64,000 nt of DNA, taken from contig NC_062998.1 in assembly GCF_023078275.1 (NCBI RefSeq), positions 15,637,916 through 15,701,915 of the forward strand, in the 5' to 3' direction. The notes below the pieces were generated by a model that saw nothing but the letters and a program-made list of their open reading frames with translations, searched no databases and was not told where the DNA came from. Shown here piece by piece: positions 54,064-64,000 of the stretch. The DNA comes from Leguminivora glycinivorella. Its lineage: Eukaryota; Arthropoda; Insecta; Lepidoptera; Tortricidae. The position numbers were made by a program, and so were the translations under genes. Every line of letters starts with the position of its first letter. Within the stretch, counting starts at the first letter, position 1.

Positions 54064-54882
54064 GTAAGTACCCGAACCGAGCCAACCCTGCCTGCTGGCC
54101 CGGCTCCGGCCAGAACCTTTTCTGAAAAATGTAAACAATCATTTACTTAAACCGACCTTTAGGTTTACAAGGTGATGTGCAAAAAAAAGGAAACCTTCTT
54201 TAACTGCATGCATGTGTAATGCAACTCAGCTTTGTTCCATCGGTCAGGGTCAAATGCACAACATTAAATGCAATAAAGGCAGGTATTTTTTGTACGCACA
54301 CTTCCTACATTCTTCAACGGCACTCTATCTGAATCACATTTAAAATTAATCCTCATATTATACACCTACAGTACAGATCCATTATTTGATGTTCACATTG
54401 AAAACATTGCGAAATTGAATAAAATGTTTACAGTTTCAATACATAGTTTACAAGTTAAATATTTATTATCCGTAGAGGTACGTGTAGTTTCGTCAATATC
54501 CATTGTAGAAGCTTCGACGGCGATGATGGCGCTTGACACTGACTGCTCTGTGGTGGTGTATAATGCTAATGTTAAACACACATCATAATGAATGATCGAG
54601 GGTACAGAAAGAAGGCCAAGGCTACTTTTACGATATGATATGTCCGATCAAAACATCGTTCTGCGATACATAAGATATTCTGCCTAATGATATATGGATC
54701 TATTCGAGCAAGTTGCTAACTTCCTTTGTGATTGGTTTATTTGTATTCGGCAGAATGAAATCTAGTGCAAGCTAGTATTATTGTTAATCTCGATGTCACC
54801 TATAAAACCGCTAGAACGTGCATGCTTTTCTTCTTCTTTATTAGGTATAAGTATTATGTTTTGGTCAAATATGCTGAAAACC
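54064..54882 (+). other. Start of the ABCC first intron, nothing recognised
   Basis: AT-rich sequence after the donor, without a further exon carrying both splice sites or ABC-transporter motifs. Confidence 0.5.
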
Positions 54883-55401
54883 TTAAGAGGATACGGTAGC
54901 GAAAATGCTAAAATGGAAAGGAGCCCCCCTTTCAACTTGGGAATTTTAGTTAAATATACAAGTGCTATTAACTAGATTTATCGAAAAAAAATTGTCCATT
55001 AAGAACAACTCAGTCAAAAGATATTTCAAAAAAATCTTTAAAATCGAGGTTCCGCTCTCGACTCTTTCCTCCTTCAAAACTTAATCAATCGGAACGAAAT
55101 TTGAGAATCTGAATAACAATAAAATAATCTATGTCGAACCGTTTAGCTTTTTTGGTTAATTGTTACCAATCTTGAGTATCACACCTTTTTTTGAGCCACA
55201 ATGAAAAAGGCCGTTTTTGAAAATTTTTGATTGGCTCTAGAGTCTTTAAAAAGCAGAATATCAAAAAAATCAAAACTGTCCGACACAGATAAAAATAATA
55301 ACAATCTGTGTTGAAAAAATCATTGCCCTATCTTCAAAAACCAGGGAGGAAATAGTCGAGAGCGTTTGTATGGAGAATTGACCCCTACCGTATCGTCTTA
55401 A
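54883..55401. mobile_element. 519-bp element with TTAAGA.GATACGGTAG ends
   Basis: TTAAGAGGATACGGTAGCG on the left and inverted CCCTACCGTATCGTCTTAA on the right, 16 of 19 positions matching. TTAA at both edges could be a piggyBac-type target duplication, but the ends do not start with the usual CCC/CCY. Superfamily uncertain. Confidence 0.65.
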
Positions 55402-56732
55402 TGCCTCGTTTATAACCGCTTAATAAATAATACAATCTTTTACTTTTTAAATCAAAAAGGTAATCACGGTCTATATCCCGGTCAATATAAGTCTAATCTT
55501 TTACTTTTAAATAAGTCGTTGAAGAACATAATTATTCATTCAGATACGTTTTTATGAGTAAAAAAATAAAACAGTAGGTAACATTTTGTAAAGAATTGCA
55601 CCATTTTAAGCTCTAGCTAGTCTAGCTCATTAGAGCTCTAATAATGACGAATATATTATATTCCGAATACACAATTGCACAATTATTTTATATTTACAAA
55701 CCTAATACTTTAAGAGCTTACTGAACAGATAGATAAGCGGAGCTTACATATATTATACTAGTAAATACAGTGTGTAAGCCTTATACGGGCGATAATGAAA
55801 CCCAGCATAGAATTTATTACCTAGTGATATCATTAATTGAGGTGTTTTTCAGTTATCTACTCTTAATTTTCACCAAATAATTATTTTTTGAAAATGTTGT
55901 CAGCACCAATGTACTATAAACATGGTTGCGTTGACAGTTAATGATAATGACTTTACATATGCGATATGAGTAACTGTCAACGATCGTTTAACGCGAGTGT
56001 ATTTACATTACATTGCGCGCTGCATGGATAAAATTTTAATTTTAATTTTTACTAAAAGTTATTTTATGTCCTATTCTAACCACCGTTAAGAGATTCGCCC
56101 GGGTTAGCTTTACACACTGTATATGAATACTTCCTTGTGTACAGATTTGATGAACATCTCTTATTAAAGTAAATAGGTATTATTTTACGGTTCCACTTTA
56201 CTATGTAAATATGATGTCTTTGGATTTCCTATTTTTGTTACTAATTATTCAAATTAAATATTGTCTTTTGAAAATAACACAATTAGAAAATCTTCTCAAA
56301 ATAAACTTTACTAAAAATCGTTACAATAATAATATTTACAAAAGTCGCAATTGAGGATCATTTTAATTAAGGACTTGAAATTCCTAAAATTTTCATTGTT
56401 TTGCTAAAAATCTTCTGCTACTCAAAGTTAAAACGCAGTACTTACTACATTTTTTTCTACATTGACAGAAGAAGATACAAGTTTTTTTCAAAGTAGTGAC
56501 GATATTTATGTTGGTACCTAATACGTGTACACAATGAAAGTACTAGTTTACATGTCACACATTGCCTCTTTTTCCTAAGAAAAGACGAATATAACAAAAA
56601 AACTTCTAACGGACACTGCAAGAACAGAATTGTCTAGACAAATTAATTTAATAGCAGGCTGGGAGATCAATGGATCACAATTCACGAAACTGATCTCTCC
56701 CAGAAATGGGTGGGTTTTTTTTACGTATTTTT
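55402..56732. other. Intron sequence, small hairpin only
   Basis: 'gttgacagttaatgataatg' (55931) pairs with 'gagtaactgtcaac' (55969), a decayed small inverted-repeat element. Otherwise AT-rich sequence with no exon. Confidence 0.45.
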
Positions 56733-57530
56733 GGAGTTCCGTACCAAAAAGGTACAACAGGAACCCTTATGGTGTGACTCTGTCCGTCTGTCACATTACT
56801 AAATATCTCGAGAACTACTAATGCTATCAACTTGAAATTTGGAATAGTTGTGAACATTGTAAACCTCTATAAGTAGAAAGTATATATTTTTTTCATTTAT
56901 GAATTTGAATTGTAGAAAATGGCCAAAATGAAAGGGGGCAAACTGTAAATTTCAAGTTACTAGGTCAAGTGGGGTGTCGTTAGAAAGAGCTCAAATTGAA
57001 CGTAAATAAACTATTTTTTATAATTTTTTTGTTGTGGAAAAAAACGAATTTTGAAGGAAAATGTAAAAAAAATACCGCCCCCCTTATCTCCTGTTTACCA
57101 ACGAAAAATTATGAAAATTTTAGGAAATATATCTTTCATGCTAAATATTACAGGAAAAATAAAATCGCGTTTGTATCTTGGAAACTTTTTTTTTTTAATT
57201 CACAAAAATCTTTTCAGATTTTTACTTTCAATTAAACCACCATGTTACGTAAACCATCTTCTTTTAAATATAGTAAAAATTATTTAAATCGGTTAACATT
57301 ATAAAGAATTATCCCTGAAAAACCAACATACTATACAGGTCAAACAAATTAGTTCACCGAGAGATAGCGCTATACACAATAATGCTCATTAGTACTTTTA
57401 GCTTCTAGTCTTCTAGTCAAGTAATTTGAGTTATATGAGAAACATGAGATTATTTTAACTAGGTAGTTTGAAATAAGTTTGTACGGAACCCTCGGTGGGC
57501 GAGTGCGACTCGCACTTGGCCGGTATTTTT
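56733..57530 (+). repeat. GGTTCCGTACC family, copy 5
   Basis: 'agttccgtaccaaaaaggta' to 'cgactcgcacttggccggta', uninterrupted, so it gives the empty-site reference for copies 2, 4 and 8. Confidence 0.85.
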
Positions 57531-60048
57531 TATCAAATTCCTGTCGGTTTAGGACACTCCCAGTCTCACATATTATATTATGTACGTATTTTGTAGGAAC
57601 ACTAGCTCGATAATTTTGTATGAAATATACTTTAAATTTTATGAATTATGAAGTCGGTAGGATTACTAGTACATACAATATTAAAATACTATTTTCTGGT
57701 AAGAATTTGTTTAACGATTATAAAAACACGCAAAACCGTATTTAGCCATTTTTTTTTAATTCTGCGCTTCTGGATGCTAATAATCTAATACTAATCAAAT
57801 AGCAATGCCACTGGAGGCACTGGATTTAAACTTATTATACTAGTGCCACTGCCATGTCGACCTCGCCTCACCTCACCGCAATCCTGTGAATTTCACACAT
57901 ATAATAACCTTGTCCCGTGATTGGTAAACATATAGGTACAAATTATATTATATTTCTGTATAATAATGGTGCGAGGTTCTCATAAAAAGTGCCTATGGAC
58001 CTCGAGAAGTCCTGATAACCCATCGAGCGGCGAGGCCATCAAATGGCTAAGAATTGTTTCTATGCTTTGCCATACGACATTTGCCATAAAGGATACATTA
58101 TTTTTGGGATTACCCTAATCAGGTAAAAGGTATTTTATTAGTAGGTGTTACATTTTCTCGCTAACACGGAAGATTGTTAATCGTTTACTAATCAGATTTA
58201 AATAACTCGCCCAAATTTCAATCAAACGGGCACGTGTCTGACATTGTCCATTCTGTCGGTGTTATTAAAAATACATCTAAGCTAATGGTTTGCAATATCA
58301 TCTTCATTTTCTCTAAATACATATACCTACCTGACTCGTCGAATGGTAATCCCCTTACCCGTGTTATTTCCAAGTTGCTTTTAGATAGACTTAATTTAAA
58401 AATAATTGTTTTTATCATGTTTAAATTACTTAATATGTTACTTACAGCGCTATAAATACTTTAAATTCCTCTTCTATACTTCCCAAAAATGTCGTAATAT
58501 TTTACGTTACAGTAGTAGACATAAGAAGAGAGGTAAATAGAGTCATACAAAGATACGTAGTTAGGTCTGACTCCAAAAACATTTAAGGTAACTTTGAAAA
58601 TGTAGGTAAAAAAAGTTGAATGTTGCATCGGCCTCCAGGTTCTTCGAAGTGTTAAATCATTCCAAAATGACGGATTATTTAGGCACTGGCAAAATAGTTT
58701 CGTCTGCTACAGGGTACTTTAGGAGTCTTTGCAATTTATGTAAATTAGAAAGTCCTATTACTTATATAAAATAATTGCCACGTCAAAACTCTCTATAGAG
58801 GTAACATGATGTTTTACGCGTTGTTGCAGTTTTATGCGAGCTGACATTGACGTAGGTATCTTCCAAGAGGTACCTTTAAGAACTTGAACATTTTATTAGT
58901 AACTCGTGTTGTAGCTACAGGCATTTAATTCTCCGATACGATAACATTACCACTATGTGTCATGAGGCATAATTACTTGGCTTATAAATAATTTATTATT
59001 CTAAACACAATGCGCACATCGAGTTGAACAAAAAACTGGATCGAATAAACTTATCCCGTGTCTATTTATGAGAGCTATCTGCGGTGGTCGAGGTAGCTCC
59101 CAGGAGCGCAACGGGCAGATGTATTGCTGAAGAGCCCCGGACATACGACCATCAATCGCTGAGAGTACTTGGCCAGCGTAGGGTACATTTACCCCGAGAG
59201 GCGTGTTTTACTACTATAAATTTTTATATCTTCCAAGCGATGAGCTATTTATAGCTGGCTCATTAGCTGGAACTAGTCTTTGAACTGGCCTAGCCTTCTT
59301 ATTGGACCTACCGGGCTTAGCGACAGATTTGTCTAAAAAGTAAAGAATAGTTATTTGTTTTACAAGGGGACAAAATTGTTATTTAACCGCTCGTGCTACT
59401 TATTTGCCACTGATACTTTCTGAGGCTCTGTCTCTTTCACTCGCGACCTGCAGTGTAATATTTTGATATGCGAAACTATTGCTCCTGTAACTGCTTAACC
59501 GACACCGACACGTATTGTAGCTGACTGAAGTAATACCTTGCCTATGCCTACATACATAATATATGTACCTAAGTAAAAGTCAGTAAAGCAAATTAGATCT
59601 CCAATTTAGCCTTATAATTTTTTGTGTATTTTTCCTTTTACGCAAAATCGAATCATATGTAGGAATAATATAGATATATTTATACAGAACACTCGTGCTC
59701 GTAAATATAAAATAAGTAATAACCTGACTAACATATCACGCACACTTGCCATGTTTCATTTATGAATCACTAAAAAAACATTTTAATTTGTAATAAGAAA
59801 CATTAAAGTTAATGTTTTCTTAACGCCTCCTAATATCTGTTCGTAATTTGGAACACGTTGCTTAATTAACTTATAAATTTGTTACTGAAAACATCTACAT
59901 CACTTTTGTGAAACTGGTGCTACCTCATACTCATTAGATAACGGAAACCACAGGCTACCAATTACCACCGACTTGGGGAAGACGATGCTGCCCAAATACG
60001 CAGCTCTTTTGTCAATCTAAATGTCTGGTCATTAACTGCATCGTTTTT
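57531..60048. other. Intron sequence, no gene seen
   Basis: AT-rich sequence with short uninformative frames. A fragment of the 'ttgttttacaagggg' repeat lies at 59350-59410. Confidence 0.45.
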
Positions 60049-61060
60049 AGGGTTCCGTACCAAAAAGGTACAACAGGAACCCTTATGGTGCGACTCTGTC
60101 CGTCTGTCTGTCCGTCTGTCACATTGTTAAATATCTCGAGAACTACTTATGCTATCGATATGAAATTTGGAATAGTTGTAAACATTGTGAACCTCTACAA
60201 GTTGAAAGTATTTTTTTTAAATTAATTAATATAAATGATAGAAAATGGCCAAAATGAAAGGGGGGCAAACTAAAAATTTCAAGTAACTAGGTCAAGTGGG
60301 GTATCGTTAGAAAGAGCTCAAATTGTACATATCAAAACAATTTTTTATAATTTTTTGGTTGTGGAAAAAAAATGTTTTTTGAAAGAAAATGTAAAAAAAA
60401 ATACCGTTCCCCCCCCCCCTTATCTCCGAAGTTTACCAACATAAATTTATGAAATTTTTACCAAACATGGCTATTATAATGAATTTTACAGGAAAAATAA
60501 AATCGTACACGTATCTTGAAAACATTTTTTTTTATTTATAAAAAACCTTTCAGATTTACATTTTCAATTTCAACACCCTTGCGGGTAATTATTGTACCTT
60601 TATTTTTTAACAAAATAACAATGAAATTACCTGCTTTCATATAGAGGCAAAATGGTTAAAATCGGTTCACGCAATAAACTATTATTCCATAAAAATCATC
60701 TTCCATACTAGCTCGCGCGCATTAGTTTACTCAATTTGCCGATAGATGTCGCTGTACGTTGAACGCTCATTTCCTACATCGCGTTTTTCCTGATATAATG
60801 ACTATAATGAGGTCGGTTCAGGAGCGTCCTTGCGACATGTCGTAAGTCGTAAACTATTGAAGTCGGATGGTCTTGATTTTATTTGGTGGTTGTCTAAGAA
60901 CAATAAAATTGTATATTAAAATATTACTTATGTGGGAAATTGAGTCTCGAGGGATTTATTCAAATCTGTAGAATTCTATGAATTACATTTTGATGATTCA
61001 ACTATTGAAAGTTTGTACGGAACCCTCGGTGAGCGAATCCGACTCGCACTTGACCGGTTT
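60049..61060 (+). repeat. GGTTCCGTACC family, copy 6
   Basis: Near-twin of copy 3 (40112-41055), with an extra block around 60660-60720 ('cttccatactagctcgcgcg'). Confidence 0.87.
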
Positions 61061-61362
61061 TTATTTAATTAAATATCGCTTAGGGACATGAGAAGCACAG
61101 TCATACTGTAATTGTCTTATAAATAGAAGGGGAATTTTTCGTGTTATTTGATTGATAATCGAGGTCTATTGTAACAGTGGTTAGATAAGGCTGATGTCGT
61201 TTATGATTCTCCTCATACTAAGCCGAACACATAACAGAAAGGTAGTATTAGACCCGGGTACTCCGGGTAGGTACTTTATGTGCAGCATTCGGATCTCGGA
61301 TGCACATGCAGTTTTTATTTATTATTTGTTCGGTTGAATCATTTAAAATAAGGTATACTTAG

Positions 61363-61510
61363 ACGGAATGTTTTCCTTCGTATTTTCAGGGAAACTCTCG
61401 AACGTGCCATCTTATTTCAGTCAGTCTCAGTACAAGGAGTACTAACGATGACCGGAGTAGCATGACTTTTCCGTGAAAACATGAAGGAAATAAGTTTCAC
61501 CCTGCATCGG
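61363..61510. mobile_element. MITE of the CCTTCGTATTTTTCCGG family, copy 3
   Basis: 'ttttccttcgtattttcagg' on the left and decayed inverted 'ccgtgaaaacatgaaggaaa' on the right. Centre is 'cagtctcagtacaaggagta'. Confidence 0.65.
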
Positions 61511-61995
61511 ATACGTGTGAAAACAGTCAGTGATATTGATCACTGAGTCATTTAAAATTAAATGTTACCTGGTCTATTTCATTAAATCAAAATAGATATA
61601 CAAACTTGTTTATAAAATGTACAAATACTTAAGACGAATATAAAAGCAAATAGGTAGGTAGATAGGTGCTTAATATAGCATGAATAGAATTTGTTACAAA
61701 ATTCGTTAGTTTAACTAATTGCAGAGACCACAAAACGACCATTATTCCACCACGCTCAATTAAAAATCTATTGCCTCCGAAGAGGAGCAATTACCAGCTC
61801 CCGCAGCCGACCATAATGCTGTATCAGTCACGTAATAACTGTAGCGATATATCTTGCAAGCTATAAAAATTGTACACTTATTAATTATTAATAAGCTGGC
61901 GCTTTTTAAGAGGTTAGGGGACGATCGACTCTCCATACAAATGCAGTCCAAACTATCCTCTCTGTAGATTCATATTACAGAACAAATGTATAGGT

Positions 61996-62049
61996 TAAGG
62001 TACACAATTGCCCCCAGTCGAGTCCCAGTCATTTTCCCCGCTGTACCTT
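61996..62049. mobile_element. Internally deleted MITE of the AAGGTACAGCGGGGCAAA family
   Basis: 'taaggtacacaattgccccc' is joined almost directly to 'ccccgctgtacctta'. Only the two ends remain. Confidence 0.65.
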
Positions 62050-62159
62050 ACACATTTCGATGTATTTTGAAGGAAAGGTAGCTAAAAGCTTGTTTTTATC
62101 CGATTTCTTTACATTAAAATAATTAATTTGTGTAAAAATATTTCAAATAATGTCATCCA

Positions 62160-62645
62160 AAAAAACAGGCCAAGTGCGAGTCGGACTCGCCCACATAGGG
62201 TTCTGTATCCGTACTAACTTAAAGTAAAAACTTTATACCCCGTAGTTATAAAAATAGAGGGGGGGGGGGGACATACTTTTTACGACTTTGAGAGCTGATA
62301 TCTCAAAAACCGTTCACTTTAAGAAAAATGTTTTTTAGAAAACTTTATATCATTTTAAAAGACCTTTCCATTGATACCCCACACGGGTATGTACATCGAA
62401 AAAAAATTTTCATCCCTCAGTTACATGTATGGGGGCCCCACCCCCAATTCTTTTTTTTACTATTTAGTGTCATAATTTTGTAGCGGTTCATACAACACAT
62501 ATTCCCATCAAATTTCATCACTGTAGTACTTATAGTTTCCGAGTAAATCGGCTGTGACAGACGGACAGACGGACAGACGGACAGACGGACATGACGAAAC
62601 TATAAGGGTTCCGTTTTTGCCATTTTGGCTACGGAACCCTAAAAA
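62160..62645 (-). repeat. Short GGTTCCGT-type repeat, copy 7
   Basis: 'aggccaagtgcgagtcggac' at one end and 'gctacggaaccctaaaaa' at the other, with a GACGGACA microsatellite (62555-62592). A related subfamily in the inverse orientation, fused to the end of copy 8. Confidence 0.7.
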
Positions 62646-62764
62646 ACATTCAATGGTTAAAATAATCATGGTTCTCAATATAACTTTAAAGACGACTAGA
62701 AGTATACTCGTAGGTATAGCGCCATCTCTCGGCGAATTTGCTAACTAATTAGCGCGACCCCATG

Positions 62765-62880
62765 TCCCATTTCTCAAAACTGAAAGTTACAAGTTACAAG
62801 CGGAAGTCTCTTTCCAACTTGTCATATTAGACATGGACAACCACTCGTAAATTGTAACTTGTAGCTTCGAAAATGGGCTC
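62765..62880. mobile_element. MITE of the GGGGCCCATTTCTC family, copy 2
   Basis: 'tcccatttctcaaaactgaa' and arms 'ttacaagttacaagcgg' / 'ctcgtaaattgtaacttgta' as at 7924-8044. Confidence 0.78.
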
Positions 62881-62893
62881 CTGCCGGCGAATT

Positions 62894-63012
62894 ATACTTC
62901 CAATTTTATCACTTATCCACGTGGATAAAGTATCCGTCACGCTCTGGCAAGTATGTCAGTGTGAGAGTGACATATGTCTTATCCACGTGGATAAGTGATA
63001 AAATTGAAAGCA
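62894..63012. mobile_element. MITE with palindromes inside its arms
   Basis: 'ttccaattttatcacttatc' on the left and inverted 'gataagtgataaaattgaaa' on the right. Each arm also contains the self-complementary TTATCCACGTGGATAA. Confidence 0.78.
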
Positions 63013-63689
63013 TGATACGCAGGCTGTATAGTATGTTGGTTTTTCAGGAATAATTCTGTATAAATTGTATAATGTTAACCGATTTAAACAGTGTTTACTT
63101 TATTTGAAAGAAAATGTTTTACATATAATCTCGTATTCATTTGAAGTACGATATACAGCTCTGCAAGGGTGATTAAATTGAATGTTAAAATCTGAAAAGT
63201 TTTTTTTATTAAAAATAGTTGGAAACAAATTTGACAGGGACACAATTTTATTTTTCCTGTAATATTTAGCATAAAACCAATGTTTCCTAAAATTTTCATA
63301 ATTTTTTGTTGGTAAACTTAGTAACTTGACATTTACAGTTTCATTTTCTATCATTAATAAAAGTAATACTTTCAATTTGTTGAGATTAACAATGTTCATA
63401 ACTATTCCAAATTTCAAGTCGATAGCTAAGTAGTTCTCGAGATATTAAGTAATTTGACAGACGGACAGACAGACGGACAGAGCGGCACCATAAGAGTTCC
63501 TTTTGTACCTTTTTGGTACGGAACCCTAAAATCGAGGGCTACGTTAATTACTATAAAGAACCTGTTTCAGGGTGGTCGACGCTTAATTATGTTGTGTTCC
63601 TCTAACTGCCTATTCGTATGTGCTTACCCATACAACCATTTCAGTCGCAAAATCTTCAAATCAGTAACTAACTGTCAAATGTGACATAA

Positions 63690-64000
63690 CGCGTGGTAAT
63701 GTCGTGCAAACAATGCGACCGTATTGATACGATAACAAAATGTAGTCGTCGTGTGCACTCGTTACGGTAACAAAATGCGTACGAATTTGTGGCTGTCAAT
63801 GTCACTGTCAGAATGACTTTTAACGACACTTTATTAGTCGACGTTTGCAAACATAACGGTAACAACATGTGGACGAATTTGTGGCTGTCATTGTCACTGT
63901 CAGAACGGTTTCTGACAGTGACATTGACAGAATTTGTACACACATGTGTAGGTCTGATTACCGAACTGCTCCTAAACCACTGTATCCGCAAATGACAATC
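63690..64000. repeat. 91-bp tandem units with inverted tail, cut by the window edge
   Basis: 'acgaatttgtggctgtca' recurs at 63781 and 63872. 'tgtcactgtcagaacgg' is followed by inverted 'tctgacagtgacattgacag' at 63911. Probably one end of an inverted-repeat element. Confidence 0.6.

Larger units (their letters stand above)
62650..63531 (-). repeat. GGTTCCGTACC family, copy 8, with two nested MITEs
   Basis: Inverse of copy 5 from 'ttggtacggaaccctaaaa' (63511-63530) to 'atggttaaaataatcatg' near 62655. It is split at 62757-63020 by the two MITEs listed separately. Confidence 0.78.

Noticed and set aside
54781..54975. 64-codon plus-strand frame as a second ABCC exon
   Set aside because: It runs into the TTAA-bordered element, has no acceptor/donor pair in phase, and lacks ABC-transporter motifs.

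Overview
The window looks like nuclear DNA of a moth or butterfly (Lepidoptera). It is AT-rich and dominated by transposable-element debris of types common in lepidopteran genomes: tRNA-derived SINEs, RTE and CR1/Jockey-like non-LTR fragments, a Penelope-like element, a piggyBac-type element, hAT-type MITEs, foldback elements, and long dispersed repeats that begin with GGTTCCGTACC or AACCGCC. Host genes appear only as short exons with consensus splice sites, as expected for an intron-rich insect genome. The species cannot be named from this evidence.

Two host genes are visible. On the minus strand between about 13.6 and 2.4 kb, six phase-compatible exons (13583-13444, 12787-12436, 11886-11674, 9030-8908, 6689-6576, 3129-2944) join into one open frame of 376 codons. 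They encode a largely charged, coiled-coil protein that I do not recognise; its first and last exons were not found. The most 3' exon is followed by three near-identical 176-bp tandem copies. Each copy holds 144 bp of the exon (48 codons) and a 32-bp spacer with GT...AG ends. On the plus strand at 53.8-54.1 kb lies the first coding exon of an ABCC-type (MRP-like) ABC transporter, with a TATA box and initiator about 240 bp upstream. The rest of that gene lies beyond the right edge or was not recognised, so 54.06-64.0 kb is probably its first intron.

Layout: 1-2 kb, intergenic sequence with a tRNA-like copy carrying an encoded CCA; 2-14 kb, the coiled-coil gene, with a 2.45-kb foldback element, a 0.7-kb palindromic MITE and many smaller insertions in its introns; 14-31 kb, repeats, including a 1.44-kb inverted-repeat element with dispersed ATTACCG motifs and a degenerate GCCGAGG minisatellite; 32-35.8 kb, a 3.83-kb piggyBac-type element flanked by TTAA, with a frameshifted transposase and a remnant resembling a tyrosine-recombinase gene; 36-53 kb, more repeats, including a second foldback element (42.2-45.8 kb), an LTR-like fragment and a Penelope-like element with a GIY-YIG endonuclease (50.1-51.4 kb); 53.5-64 kb, the ABCC gene start and its repeat-filled intron.

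The strongest candidates for something undescribed are the tandem exon array with 32-bp intron-like spacers, the paired foldback elements whose arms are arrays of hairpins, the ATTACCG element, and the tyrosine-recombinase-like remnant inside the piggyBac-type element. All calls are by eye; no alignment, splice predictor or database search was run.
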